Assembly (NCBI RefSeq): GCF_022568835.1
Contig: NZ_JAKZHV010000009.1
Location: forward strand, 1-64,000
Length of the DNA stretch: 64,000 nucleotides
Reading direction: 5' to 3'
From: Arsenicicoccus piscis
Lineage (GTDB): Bacteria > Actinomycetota > Actinomycetes > Actinomycetales > Dermatophilaceae
This document shows, piece after piece, positions 19,044-27,940 of the stretch. Positions within the stretch are counted from its first letter, which is position 1. The number at the start of each line of letters is the position of its first letter. The position numbers were made by a program, and so were the translations under genes. The notes below the pieces were generated by a model. It saw nothing but the letters and a program-made list of their open reading frames with translations, did not search any database and had not been told where the DNA came from.

Positions 19044-20090
19044 TCAGGCGTGCTCGACGCCGCGTCGCGACGAGGCCCTCGGCACGAAGGTCGGTGTGAG
19101 GAGTGTGCCCTGCTCGGGCAGCGGTTGGCCGGCTAGCCGGTCGGAGATCTGGCTCAGCAGCTCGTCGGCGATCTGGTCGAGCGGCTGCTCGACCGAGCTG
19201 ATGTCGTTCATCTCGGCGAGCGGGGACCCGTCGAAACCGGTGATGCCGAGGTCGATGCCGGGTCGTCGGCCGCTCTGCAGCAGGACCTGCTGCACGGCGA
19301 GGGCGATGACATCGGAGACGCACACGATCGCCCCGCCGGTGCCGACCGCCTCGATGAGCGGAGCGGCTGCCTCCTCGGCGGGGTGGAGCTCCTGGATCGT
19401 GCTGGCCTGCAACGACTCTCGGTAGATCCCGTGGCGCTCGCACGCCTCGCGCCAACCCCGTCGGCGGTCGTCGCCCGTGGCCGACCCCTCGGGCCACCCG
19501 AGGAAGCCGACGCGCGAGTATCCCTCGGCGACAAGGTGATCCACCGCGGCGCTGGTGCCCGCAGCGCCGTCGACGTCGGCCCAGCCGGTGAAGTCCGGTG
19601 CGTCCCAGACCCGCCCGAACGTCGCATAAGGGATGCCGGCCTTGTCGAGCCAGGCGGGTCGCGGGTCGTCGTGGTGGGTGTCGGCCAGCACGAAGGCGTC
19701 GACCAGGCGCGCTCGCACCATCGCCTCGTAGCCCGTGATCGAGGGACGGTCGCTGTCCGAGCCGAAGGTCACGATGTGGCAGTCGTGGCCGCGTGCGCCG
19801 ATCGACAGCTCGACCGTGAAGGAGTAGATGATGTCGCCGCGCCGTCCGTGGCCGAGGGTGTTGAGCTCGAGTCCCACTGCGCCGGCACGCTGTTCGCGCA
19901 ACGACTTGGCCGCGCTCGACGGGCGGTAGGCGAGGCGCTCGATCTCGGCCTCCACCCGCGCACGGGTGTCGGGGGCCACCCGATCGGGTCGGTTGACGAC
20001 GTTGCTGACCGTCTGCCGGGACACCTGCGCGGCCCGGGCGACGTCGTTGATCGTCGCCCGGCGGTTGGCGCCCTTGGTCACCTTTGTCAT
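19044..20090 (-). CDS. LacI family transcriptional regulator
   Basis: A 348-residue repressor. The DNA-binding domain, residues 8-60, reads RRATINDVARAAQVSRQ and continues with the hinge YRPSSAAKSLR. The periplasmic-binding-like effector domain follows, with GITGFDGSPLAEMNDISSV near the C-terminus. It is the first gene of the minus-strand sugar locus and is divergent from the glycosidase gene. The palindrome TGAACGTTCA in the shared intergenic region is its most likely operator, giving autoregulation and control of both arms. The start ATG has GAGGTG seven bases before it. Confidence 0.93.
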   Translation of the reverse strand: MTKVTKGANRRATINDVARAAQVSRQTVSNVVNRPDRVAPDTRARVEAEIERLAYRPSSAAKSLREQRAGAVGLELNTLGHGRRGDIIYSFTVELSIGARGHDCHIVTFGSDSDRPSITGYEAMVRARLVDAFVLADTHHDDPRPAWLDKAGIPYATFGRVWDAPDFTGWADVDGAAGTSAAVDHLVAEGYSRVGFLGWPEGSATGDDRRRGWREACERHGIYRESLQASTIQELHPAEEAAAPLIEAVGTGGAIVCVSDVIALAVQQVLLQSGRRPGIDLGITGFDGSPLAEMNDISSVEQPLDQIADELLSQISDRLAGQPLPEQGTLLTPTFVPRASSRRGVEHA

Positions 20091-20125
20091 CGTCGACACC
20101 TCGGGGGGAGGGGGGGTTGTTGCGA

Positions 20126-20171
20126 TAATATGCACGCGAGCGTTTGAACGTTCACAGCCACGGCCTAGCCT
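20126..20171. promoter_or_regulatory. Divergent promoters and LacI operator of the sugar locus
   Basis: TGAACGTTCA at 20145-20154 is a perfect palindrome with the central CG typical of LacI sites. On the plus strand TTGAAC (20144-20149) and TAGCCT (20166-20171) are a -35/-10 pair with 16-bp spacing, so the operator covers the -35 of the glycosidase promoter. On the minus strand TATTAT (20126-20131) is a good -10 for lacI, with the operator just upstream. Confidence 0.6.
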
Positions 20172-20228
20172 GGCCCCCTGGAAGCACGATGTCAACAGGT
20201 GACCCCCCGCACCTGTGAAGGGAGTGTC

Positions 20229-22376
20229 GTGGTCGACACCATCCGCGCCGAGCGCGCAGCGTGGCCCGCCCCGGAGCCCGCAGCCAGGCCCCAGCAGCCG
20301 TGGTTGCACGAGCTGGTCGTCTGCGTCGACGGCAACGCCACGGCGCTCGGCACCAGGGACGGCTCCCTCGGTGCCATCGGGACAGGGCTGTTCGTCGACG
20401 ACCGGCGCGTGCTGTCCCTCCTCGAGGTCCAGCTGGGCTCCGACCCCACCGCACCGGTCATCGACTCGGCGCGGGGCGACGTCGCCGAGTTCTGGGGCTC
20501 CGCAAGGCGGCACGGTGACGTCGGGGCCGACCCCACCGTCGAGATCCAGCAGCACCGCCAGGTCCGGCGGTCCGGCCTCACCGAGACCATCACGGTCGTC
20601 AACCGGTCCGGCGTGCAGGTGACGGACACGCTCTACGTGCGACTGGGGGGTGACGGCGCCCCGATCCACGACGTCAAGACCGGCCTCCCTGCTGGCCCGC
20701 TCCTCGCCGCGGAGGCCCGTGGTGACGACGAGATTGCGTGGCGCGACGACCGGCACGAGACGGTCGTCACGGTCTCGCCGAGTCCGCGCGGGATCGTCGC
20801 CGGTGTCGGAGGATCTGCCGACGAGCAGGCCTCTGCCGCAACGGTCTTCGCGTTCGACGTAGACCTCGCCCCTGGTGCTCGGGTGAGCGTCACCTTCGAC
20901 GTCGACCCGGTGCGCACGCGCGCCTCGGCCTTCGACGCCGACCCGGGAGCCCACCTGGTCGACTGGGGCGCCGCCTCGGTCGTGGCCGACGACACCCGCC
21001 TGACCGAGACCCTGTCGTCGGCGCTGGCGGACCTGCAGCACCTGCTGATGACCGACCCCGAGGCGCCGGACGACGTCTTCGCTGGTGCCGGAACTCCTTG
21101 GTATCTCACGCTTTTCGGGCGTGACTCGCTGTGGGCCGCACGGCTCATGCTCCCGTTCAGCACCGAGCTCGCGGCGGGCACCCTGCGCACGCTGGCGCGG
21201 CGCCAAGGGGTCAAGGACGACCCGGTCACGGCCGAGGCGCCGGGCAAGATCCTGCACGAGGTGCGTCGCGACCTCTTCGATCAGTCCGAGTCGGGGCTGC
21301 ACCTGCCCACCGTCTACTACGGCACCGTCGACGCAACCCCGCTGTGGATCTGCCTGCTGCACGACTCCTGGCGAAGTGGACTCTCCGACAACGAGGTTCG
21401 CGACCTCCTGCCGACCCTCCAACGCGCCGTCGTGTGGATGACGGCCGCCGCCGAGGACTCGGACGACGGTCTGCTGCGCTACGTCGACACGTCCGGCAGC
21501 GGGCTGGCCAACCAGGGGTGGAAGGACTCCGGCGACTCGATGCGGCGCATCGACGGTGAGGTCGCCCCGGCTCCGATCGCGCTCCTCGAGGCCCAGGCCT
21601 ACACGGTGGAGGCCGCGCGAGGTGCGGCCGCGCTCTACCGCGAGTTCGGGCTGGAGGGCGCCGAGCAGCTGGAGTCCTTCGCCGACCGGCTGACCGAGCG
21701 GGTCCGCGACACGTACTGGGTCGACCGCGACGGCGTGGAGCGCCTCTACCCGGCGATGGCGGTCGACGGCGAGGGGCGCCTGGTCGACGGCATCGGCTCC
21801 AACATGGGGCACGCCCTCGGCACCGGTGTGCTCACCGCCGACGAGGCCACCCGGGTCACCGCGATGCTGACGTCGGAGACCATGTTCGGCCGCTTCGGCA
21901 TCAGCACGCTCGCGCGACGCAACCCCGCCTTCAACCCGATCGGCTACCACAGCGGCTCCGTGTGGACGCACGACACCGCCATCTGCGCCCTCGGCATGAG
22001 CCGCGAGGGACACACCGAGGCGGCCGCTGCCGTCGCCCGCTCCCTGGTCGAGTCGGCGGCCGCCTTCGACTACCGCTGGCCCGAGCTCTACTCCGGCGAG
22101 CCCGTGCTGGGCCGGCCCGCGCCCTACCCGGCGTCCTGCCGCCCCCAGGCGTGGTCGGCGGCGTCGGCGTCGGCCATCGTGCAGGCCGTCCTCGGCCTGT
22201 CGGTCGACGTGCCGGCCCAGGTCGTGCGCGTCAACCCCGTCCACCCCACCCCCTTCGGCGCCATGCAGGTGCGCGGCCTGCGGTATGGCCCGACCACCTT
22301 CACCGTCACCGTCGACACCGCAGGCCAGGTGGCCGTCGACGGCCTCCCCGACGGCGTGACCGTCGAGATCGGGTAG
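20229..22376 (+). CDS. Glycogen debranching N-terminal domain / amylo-alpha-1,6-glucosidase-like protein
   Basis: A 715-residue protein with two parts. Residues 10-230 form a beta-rich domain of the glycogen-debranching-enzyme N-terminal family (WLHELVVCVDGNATALGTRD). Residues 280-690 are an (alpha/alpha)6 glycosidase barrel with the segments WYLTLFGRDSLWAARLML and NQGWKDSGDSM, whose acidic residues are the candidate catalytic pair. There is no signal peptide, so it acts in the cytoplasm on an imported glucoside. GTG 20229 follows AAGGGAG at good spacing; an upstream GTG at 20199 lacks one. It is divergent from lacI and controlled by the same operator region. Confidence 0.85.
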   Translation: MVDTIRAERAAWPAPEPAARPQQPWLHELVVCVDGNATALGTRDGSLGAIGTGLFVDDRRVLSLLEVQLGSDPTAPVIDSARGDVAEFWGSARRHGDVGADPTVEIQQHRQVRRSGLTETITVVNRSGVQVTDTLYVRLGGDGAPIHDVKTGLPAGPLLAAEARGDDEIAWRDDRHETVVTVSPSPRGIVAGVGGSADEQASAATVFAFDVDLAPGARVSVTFDVDPVRTRASAFDADPGAHLVDWGAASVVADDTRLTETLSSALADLQHLLMTDPEAPDDVFAGAGTPWYLTLFGRDSLWAARLMLPFSTELAAGTLRTLARRQGVKDDPVTAEAPGKILHEVRRDLFDQSESGLHLPTVYYGTVDATPLWICLLHDSWRSGLSDNEVRDLLPTLQRAVVWMTAAAEDSDDGLLRYVDTSGSGLANQGWKDSGDSMRRIDGEVAPAPIALLEAQAYTVEAARGAAALYREFGLEGAEQLESFADRLTERVRDTYWVDRDGVERLYPAMAVDGEGRLVDGIGSNMGHALGTGVLTADEATRVTAMLTSETMFGRFGISTLARRNPAFNPIGYHSGSVWTHDTAICALGMSREGHTEAAAAVARSLVESAAAFDYRWPELYSGEPVLGRPAPYPASCRPQAWSAASASAIVQAVLGLSVDVPAQVVRVNPVHPTPFGAMQVRGLRYGPTTFTVTVDTAGQVAVDGLPDGVTVEIG

Positions 22377-22437
22377 GCCGTCTGCCTCACCCGTCGACCG
22401 GCCTGCCCGGCCGGCGTCGCCGTGGCCCCCGGCGGTC

Positions 22438-22590
22438 GTCGAGACGGCAGCTGGCGACCGAGACGGCGGTTGGCGACGCCTCGACCGCCGAGACGGCAGT
22501 TTGCGACCGAGATGGTTGGTATACGCGCCGTCTCGGTGCGCAAGTGCCGTGTCGGCGCGGTGGGCGTGGCTAACCGCCGTCTCGACCCCG
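22438..22590. repeat. Dispersed GAGACGGC repeat cluster, locus A
   Basis: The 350-bp gap 22377-22726 holds no convincing gene. It contains three direct units starting GAGACGGC at 22441, 22460 and 22490, each followed by a variant of AGCTGGCGAC. A degenerate centre GAGATGGTTGG starts at 22509, followed by inverted units at 22527-22534, 22546-22553 and 22576-22583. The arrangement can fold into a branched hairpin. A second cluster with the same order of variants lies at 59283-59466. Confidence 0.85.
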
Positions 22591-22640
22591 CCACCTCCAC
22601 CCAGTAGACCGTCCCGAGGCGTCTAAGCACCCCGGCCGGT

Positions 22641-22697
22641 CCACGCCCCCACGCCACGCCAGCCACGCCACGCCACCTCAGCCACGCCACCCCACCC
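22641..22697. repeat. Low-complexity CCACGCCACG-type repeat
   Basis: Degenerate repeats of GCCACGCCA fill this stretch upstream of the small conserved gene. It has no coding or structural signal I can support. Confidence 0.5.
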
Positions 22698-22722
22698 AAG
22701 AGGGTCTGTCGGAGGGGCCCGG

Positions 22723-22728
22723 CACAAT
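22723..22728 (+). promoter_or_regulatory. -10 box of the small gene upstream of dxs
   Basis: CACAAT ends seven bases before the GTG at 22736. This again suggests a leaderless transcript, although the first base departs from TAnnnT. Confidence 0.35.
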
Positions 22729-22735
22729 GACCCGT

Positions 22736-23110
22736 GTGACCGATCGACCCGCCGTCCCGCCTGGCTGGCCGGCCGCCGTGCGCCCGCCCGACACCCAGGG
22801 GTGGCAGTCCAGCGCGGCGAGCTGGCTGCTCGACCAGTGCCCGCCCGACTACCGCGCCTACCCAGGGTGGCGGCGGCACCCGGTGGCCCTGGCGTGGGTG
22901 GCGACGGTGCACGTGGACGCCCAGCTGGACGCCATGCGCACGGCCTACCGCCGCATCCGCGTCGAGCTGGGCGAGCACCTCACGCCCGAGGCGTTGCGGC
23001 AGACGATGGCCGACCTCGAGTCCGAGGGGGTGCGCCTCCTCGCGGTCTCGCGTGGCGCCCACCTGGTCTACGACGCCCTGCAGGGAAAGCGCTATGTGCC
23101 TCGGCTCTGA
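22736..23110 (+). CDS. Conserved actinobacterial protein of unknown function
   Basis: A 124-residue soluble protein; I do not recognise a characterised domain. It is rich in tryptophan and arginine near the N-terminus (GWQSSAASWLLDQCPPDYRAY) and has a helical middle with repeated arginines (MRTAYRRIRVELGE). The end, AHLVYDALQGKRYVPRL, looks structured. I recall similar small proteins beside dxs in related genomes, so co-conservation is likely. GTG 22736 is chosen because it sits at the expected transcription start; ATG 22727 overlaps the -10 box. It ends 59 bp before dxs. Confidence 0.7.
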   Translation: MTDRPAVPPGWPAAVRPPDTQGWQSSAASWLLDQCPPDYRAYPGWRRHPVALAWVATVHVDAQLDAMRTAYRRIRVELGEHLTPEALRQTMADLESEGVRLLAVSRGAHLVYDALQGKRYVPRL

Positions 23111-23121
23111 CCTGGACGTAA

Positions 23122-23127
23122 TAGTCT
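23122..23127 (+). promoter_or_regulatory. -10 box upstream of dxs
   Basis: TAGTCT lies 42 bases before the dxs GTG, and no clear -35 is visible. dxs may therefore have its own promoter rather than rely on readthrough. Confidence 0.35.
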
Positions 23128-23169
23128 GGACCGTCGTCCTGCCCCCGACCCTAGGAGACGGTCCACACC

Positions 23170-25029
23170 GTGGGTGTCCTTGACTCGATCACGTCCCCCG
23201 AGGACGTGCGCGCCCTTCCCGCAGAGCAGGTGGGTGAGCTGGCGGACGACATCCGTGCCTTCCTCGTGGAGGAGGTCGCCAAGACCGGCGGCCACCTGGG
23301 CCCCAACCTCGGTGTCGTCGAGCTGACCATCGCGCTGCACCGGGTGTTCGAGTCTCCGCACGACACGATCGTCTTCGACACGGGGCACATCGGCTACGTG
23401 CACAAGCTCCTGACCGGGCGCACCGACTTCTCGGGGTTGCGCACCAAGGGCGGGCTCTCGGGCTACCCCAGCCGTGCCGAGTCCGAGCACGACGTCGTCG
23501 AGAACTCCCACGCCTCGACCTCGCTCTCCTGGGCCGAGGGCATCGCGGCGGGACGGGTCCTCGCGGGCCAGCCCGACCGGCACACCGTGGCCGTGATCGG
23601 GGACGGCGCGCTGACCGGTGGCATGGCCTGGGAGGCGCTCAACAACATCGCCGCGCGCCAGGACCTGCCCCTCGTGATGGTCGTCAACGACAACGAGCGG
23701 TCCTACGCGCCGACGACCGGTGGCCTCGCGCAGCACCTCTCGCAGCTGCGCACCACCCGCAGCTACGAGAAGGTCCTGTCCTGGGGCAAGCGCGCCCTCA
23801 GTGACGTCCCGGTCGTCGGCGCGCCGGTCTTCGAGACGCTGCACGGCGTCAAGAAGGGCATCAAGGACATCGTCGCCCCGCAGGGCCTGTTCGAGGACCT
23901 CGGGCTGAAGTATCTCGGCCCCGTCGACGGCCACGACGAGCACGCCGTGGAGGTGGCGCTGCGCCAGGCCAAGGGCTTCGGCGCGCCGTGCATCGTGCAC
24001 GTGCTCACCAAGAAGGGCAAGGGCTACGGCCCGGCGCGCGAGCACGAGGACGACCGGTTCCACGCCGTCGGCGTCATCAATCCCGAGACGGGCCTGCCGC
24101 TCGAGACCAGTGGCCGGTCCTGGACCGACGACTTCTCCGACGAGCTCGTCGCCCTCGGTGGGGAGCGCGAAGACCTGGTAGCCATCACGGCGGCCATGCT
24201 GATCCCGGTGGGGCTCAAGGACTTTGCGGCCAAGTACCCCGAGCGCGTCTTCGACGTCGGCATCGCCGAGCAGCACGCTGTGACGATGGCCGCGGGGCTG
24301 GCGTTCGCCGGGCTGCACCCCGTGGTCGCGATCTACTCGACGTTCCTCAACCGCGCGTTCGACCAGCTGCTGATGGACTGCGCGCTGCACCGGGCGGGGG
24401 TCACCCTCGTGCTGGACCGCGCCGGCGTCACCGGCTCCGACGGCGCCAGCCACAACGGCATGTGGGACATGACCCTCGCCAACGTGGTGCCCGGCCTGCG
24501 CCTCGCGGCCCCGCGCGACGGGGAGCAGGTCGCGCTCGCGCTCCGCGACGCCGTAGACATCACCGACGCACCGACCGTGGTCCGGTTCGCCAAGGGCAAC
24601 CCGCCGCAGCCCATCGCGGCCCTGGAGCAGCACGGCACGGTCGACGTGCTGCACGGGCCGGGGGAGACCGACGTCGACACGCTGATCGTCGCCATCGGCT
24701 CGCTCGTGCCGACAGCCCTCACCGTCGCGACTGCCCTGACCGAGCAGGGCCAGTCGGTGCGGGTCGTCGACCCGGTGTGGGCGCTGCCGGTCTCCGACGA
24801 CCTGGTCGCCGAGGCCCGTCGGGCGCACCGGGTCGTGGTCCTCGAGGACAACCTCGTGTCCGGCGGCATCGGCTCGGCCGTCAGCCTGGCCCTGCAGCAG
24901 GCCGGGGTCGACGTGCCCGTGCGGCCGTTCGGCATCCCCAAGGACTTCCTCGACCACGCCAGCCGGGGCCAGGTGCTGGCCGAGATCGGCCTGTCGCCCG
25001 ACGCCATCCTCGCTGCGCTGGCCGACTGA
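23170..25029 (+). CDS. dxs: 1-deoxy-D-xylulose-5-phosphate synthase
   Basis: First enzyme of the MEP isoprenoid pathway: pyruvate plus glyceraldehyde 3-phosphate give DXP, with thiamine diphosphate. The 619-residue protein opens with the conserved [18 protein letters not shown], has the ThDP/Mg2+ motif [16 protein letters not shown] and the transketolase-like segment [15 protein letters not shown]. The C-terminal transketolase domain ends with ILAALAD. The start is a GTG. The gene is followed by a Fic gene with its own promoter. Products feed menaquinone and other prenyl lipids, including the farnesyl donor that CtaB uses. Confidence 0.96.
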   Translation: MGVLDSITSPEDVRALPAEQVGELADDIRAFLVEEVAKTGGHLGPNLGVVELTIALHRVFESPHDTIVFDTGHIGYVHKLLTGRTDFSGLRTKGGLSGYPSRAESEHDVVENSHASTSLSWAEGIAAGRVLAGQPDRHTVAVIGDGALTGGMAWEALNNIAARQDLPLVMVVNDNERSYAPTTGGLAQHLSQLRTTRSYEKVLSWGKRALSDVPVVGAPVFETLHGVKKGIKDIVAPQGLFEDLGLKYLGPVDGHDEHAVEVALRQAKGFGAPCIVHVLTKKGKGYGPAREHEDDRFHAVGVINPETGLPLETSGRSWTDDFSDELVALGGEREDLVAITAAMLIPVGLKDFAAKYPERVFDVGIAEQHAVTMAAGLAFAGLHPVVAIYSTFLNRAFDQLLMDCALHRAGVTLVLDRAGVTGSDGASHNGMWDMTLANVVPGLRLAAPRDGEQVALALRDAVDITDAPTVVRFAKGNPPQPIAALEQHGTVDVLHGPGETDVDTLIVAIGSLVPTALTVATALTEQGQSVRVVDPVWALPVSDDLVAEARRAHRVVVLEDNLVSGGIGSAVSLALQQAGVDVPVRPFGIPKDFLDHASRGQVLAEIGLSPDAILAALAD

Positions 25030-25090
25030 CCGGCCCGATCGGCCGCCGGCAGCCCGGCACCGAACCCTTCAGATGAGCCCACGACCCCTC

Positions 25091-25126
25091 GTTGGCATCA
25101 CTTGACCCTCTAAGTGATGCTAACGT
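25091..25126 (+). promoter_or_regulatory. fic operator and leaderless promoter
   Basis: An inverted repeat GCATCACTT (25095-25103) and AAGTGATGC (25112-25120), with an eight-base spacer, is further extended by GTT/AAC at its outer ends. TAACGT at 25121-25126 is a -10 box exactly six bases before the ATG at 25133. The dyad covers the region between -12 and -40, so a bound protein would block polymerase. Confidence 0.6.
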
Positions 25127-25132
25127 GCCGCC

Positions 25133-26347
25133 ATGACACTCGGTCGACGTGACAGCGACTGGCCCGGCCTGACCTACGAGGCCGTGGCGTGGGACGTGCA
25201 CCCGGTCTCGGGCATGACTCGTCGTGATCGCGCCCGGGTCGGCACGCCCTACCAGGCGGCGGTGCCGCCGTCGATCGGGCAGCTGGAGGTCCGACCCTCC
25301 GGCCCGGTGGCGGCCGAGGCCGAGGAGGCGGCCGCCGCGGTGCGAGTGTTCGACGCCGAGGTGGGCCGTGACGTCGCTCCCTACGCCGCGGTCCTGCTGC
25401 GCACCGAGTCGGCGGCCAGCTCCCAGATCGAGCAGCTGTCGGCCTCGGCGCGCAAGATCGCCGAGGCCGAGGTCTACGGCCGCGGTAGCGCCCACGCCGA
25501 GCAGATCGTGGCCAACGTCCACGCCATGTCGGCGGCGCTGGGGCTCGCCGATCGCCTCGACGCCGAGGCGATCCTGGCGATGCACGATGTCCTGATGCGT
25601 GGCTCCGATCCTGACATCGCGGGCCGCTGGAGGGCTGACCAGGTGTGGGTCGGTGGCAGGGTGGCGCTCGGCGCGGGGTCGCCGCACGACGCAGACTTCG
25701 TGCCACCGGTGGCCGGTCGCGTGCCGGGGGCGATCGACGACCTGGTGCGCTTCGCCCGACGCGACGACATCGCCGTGCTGCCGCAGGTGGCCGTGGCGCA
25801 CGCCCAGTTCGAGACGATCCACCCGTTCGCAGACGGCAACGGGCGCACCGGACGCGCCCTGCTGCAGGCCATGCTGCGCTCCAAGGAGCTGACGCGGCAG
25901 GTGTCGGTCCCGGTCAGCTCGGGGCTGCTCACGAGCACGCGCGGCTACTTCGACGCCCTCACGGCCTACCGCGCGGGCGACCTCGATCCGATCGTGTCGT
26001 GCGTCAGCCGGGCGGCGCTGATCGGGGTCGACAACGGTCGCCGACTGGTCCGCGACCTGCACGACGTCCGCGCCGGGTGGGACGACCGGCTCGCCGGCGT
26101 GCGCTCGGACTCGGCAGCCCGGCGGCTCGCCGACGAGCTGGTGCGCCAGCCGGTGATCTCGGCCCCCATGGCGCGCCGGCTGCTCGGGATCGACAACAAC
26201 GAGCACCGCCACATCGACGTCCTCGTCTCACGAGGGATCCTGACGTCCCACCAGGACTACGTGTCCCGCAACCGCACCTGGCGCGCGCAGGACGTGCTCG
26301 ACGTGCTCGATGCTTACGCCGCGCGCGCCGGGCGGCGCGGACGCTGA
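25133..26347 (+). CDS. Fic family protein (putative AMPylase with C-terminal wHTH region)
   Basis: A 404-residue class II Fic protein. The catalytic motif HPFADGNGRTGR lies at residues 230-241, complete with the catalytic histidine. The inhibitory helix motif SxxxE is at residues 96-100 (SSQIE, followed by Q instead of G or N). Residues 1-110 are the Fic N-terminal domain. The last 100 residues look like a winged helix (APMARRLLGIDNNEHRHIDVLVSRG). Such proteins transfer AMP to a hydroxyl of a target protein; the target is unknown. The wHTH and the strong palindrome in its promoter suggest autoregulation. No antitoxin gene adjoins it. Confidence 0.87.
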   Translation: MTLGRRDSDWPGLTYEAVAWDVHPVSGMTRRDRARVGTPYQAAVPPSIGQLEVRPSGPVAAEAEEAAAAVRVFDAEVGRDVAPYAAVLLRTESAASSQIEQLSASARKIAEAEVYGRGSAHAEQIVANVHAMSAALGLADRLDAEAILAMHDVLMRGSDPDIAGRWRADQVWVGGRVALGAGSPHDADFVPPVAGRVPGAIDDLVRFARRDDIAVLPQVAVAHAQFETIHPFADGNGRTGRALLQAMLRSKELTRQVSVPVSSGLLTSTRGYFDALTAYRAGDLDPIVSCVSRAALIGVDNGRRLVRDLHDVRAGWDDRLAGVRSDSAARRLADELVRQPVISAPMARRLLGIDNNEHRHIDVLVSRGILTSHQDYVSRNRTWRAQDVLDVLDAYAARAGRRGR

Positions 26348-26351
26348 CCGC

Positions 26352-27878
26352 TCAGATGTCGCGGAACGTCGTGATCGACGCGCCCAGCGCGTTGAGCCGG
26401 TCGGCGAGGTCCTCGTAGCCGCGGTTGATGACGTAGACGTTGCGCAGCACCGAGGTGCCCGGCGCAGCGAGCATCGCGAGCAGCACGACGACGCCGGGGC
26501 GCAGCGCCGGCGGGCACATCACCTCGGCGGCGCGCCACCGGGTCGGACCCTCGATCATCACGCGGTGCGGGTCGAGCAGCTGCACGCGGCCGCCGACCTT
26601 GGTCAGCTCGGTGAGGTAGATCGCGCGGTTCTCGTAGACCCAGTCGTGGATCATCGTCGTGCCCTCGGCCGTCGCGGCGATGAGCGCGAAGAAGGGCAGG
26701 TTGTCGATGTTGAGACCGGGGAAGGGCAGCGGGTGGATCTTGTCGGTCGGCGCCTTGAGCGGGCCTGGCCGGTAGGTCAGGTCGACCAGGCGGGTCTGGC
26801 CGTTGGCCGAGACGTACTCGTCGCTGAGGTCGTAGATCATTCCCATCTGCTCGAGCGTCGCCAGCTCGATCTCCATGAACTCGATCGGCACCCGGCGGAT
26901 GGTGATCTCGGACTGGGTGACGACGGCGGCCGCGAGCAGCGACATGGCCTCGATCGGGTCCTCGGAGGGGGAGTACTCCACGTCGACATCGATCTCGGCC
27001 TTGCCGCGCACGGTCAGCGTGGTGGTGCCGATGCCGTCGACCTCGACGCCGAGCCGCTGCAGGAAGAAGCAGAGGTCCTGCACCATGTAGTTGGAGGAGG
27101 CGTTGCGGATGACCGTCTCGCCCTCCCAGCGCGCCGCGGCCATCAGGACGTTCTCGGTCACGGTGTCGCCGCGCTCGGTCAGGACGATGGCGCGGGTGGG
27201 CGTGTCCTCACCCACGGTCGCGTGGTAGAACCCCTGGGTCGCCTCGACGTGCAGGCCGAAGTGGCGCAGCGCCGACAGGTGCGGCTCGATGGTGCGCGAG
27301 CCGAGGTCGCAGCCCCCGGCATACGGCAGCTGGAAGTCGTCGAACTCGTGCAGCAGCGGCCCGAGGAACATGATGACCGTGCGGGTGCGGCGGGCGGCGG
27401 CCTCGTCCATGGCGGTCAGCTCGACCTTGTCGGGCATCACGATCTCGAGGTCGGACGAGTCGGGCAGCCAGCGGGTCTTGACGCCGATCGAGGCGAGGAC
27501 CTCGAGGATGCGGTTGACCTCCTCGATGCGCGCGAGGTTGCGCAGGGTGGTCTTCCCGCGGTTCAGCAGGGCCGCGCACAGCAGCGCGACGGCGGCGTTC
27601 TTGGAGGTCTTGACGTCGATGGCACCGGAGAGCTTGCGGCCGCCCTCGACCCGCAGGTGCTGGGGGCCGGAGTGGCCGAGCGAGACGAACTCGCTGTCCA
27701 GCGCCTCGCCGATCCGGGCGAGCATGTCGAGGCTGAGGTTCTGCTTGCCCTGCTCGATCCGCGCCACCGCGCTCTGACTGGTGCCGAGCGCCTCGGCCAG
27801 CTCGGACTGGGTCTGCCCCTGGTGCCGGCGGGCGTCGCGGATGAGGGTTCCGATGCGCAGCAGGTATCCATCACTCAT
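26352..27878 (-). CDS. UDP-N-acetylglucosamine 1-carboxyvinyltransferase with N-terminal XRE domain
   Basis: A 508-residue fusion. Residues 8-62 are an XRE helix-turn-helix (GQTQSELAEALGTSQSAVAR). Residues 70-508 are a MurA/EPSP-synthase fold with the substrate pair K93-N94 (SKNAA) and the catalytic cysteine C190 in AGGCDLGSR. If active it transfers enolpyruvate to UDP-GlcNAc, the first step of peptidoglycan synthesis. Actinobacteria often carry such a second MurA beside a normal one. The ATG at 27878 lies six bases after a TATCCT -10 box, so the mRNA is probably leaderless; an upstream GTG at 27896 would overlap the promoter. A dyad over the promoter fits autorepression by the XRE domain. 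Confidence 0.88.
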   Translation of the reverse strand: MSDGYLLRIGTLIRDARRHQGQTQSELAEALGTSQSAVARIEQGKQNLSLDMLARIGEALDSEFVSLGHSGPQHLRVEGGRKLSGAIDVKTSKNAAVALLCAALLNRGKTTLRNLARIEEVNRILEVLASIGVKTRWLPDSSDLEIVMPDKVELTAMDEAAARRTRTVIMFLGPLLHEFDDFQLPYAGGCDLGSRTIEPHLSALRHFGLHVEATQGFYHATVGEDTPTRAIVLTERGDTVTENVLMAAARWEGETVIRNASSNYMVQDLCFFLQRLGVEVDGIGTTTLTVRGKAEIDVDVEYSPSEDPIEAMSLLAAAVVTQSEITIRRVPIEFMEIELATLEQMGMIYDLSDEYVSANGQTRLVDLTYRPGPLKAPTDKIHPLPFPGLNIDNLPFFALIAATAEGTTMIHDWVYENRAIYLTELTKVGGRVQLLDPHRVMIEGPTRWRAAEVMCPPALRPGVVVLLAMLAAPGTSVLRNVYVINRGYEDLADRLNALGASITTFRDI

Positions 27879-27884
27879 AGGACC

Positions 27885-27907
27885 AGGATAACTCACATAT
27901 GAGATAT
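27885..27907 (-). promoter_or_regulatory. -10 box and XRE-type operator of the murA-like gene
   Basis: On the minus strand TATCCT (27885-27890) is the -10. The dyad ATAACTCA-N4-TGAGATAT (27888-27907) matches at seven of eight positions per arm and overlaps the -10 upstream edge. This suits a phage-repressor-like XRE dimer. Confidence 0.55.
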
Positions 27908-27940
27908 ATCGATGTGCCTGCGCCCGTGGCGGCGTGTCAC

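Noticed and set aside
22377-23110. Toxin-antitoxin or phage-like locus around the repeat cluster
   Set aside because: Only one small conserved gene is present; no partner gene, integrase or attachment site is visible.
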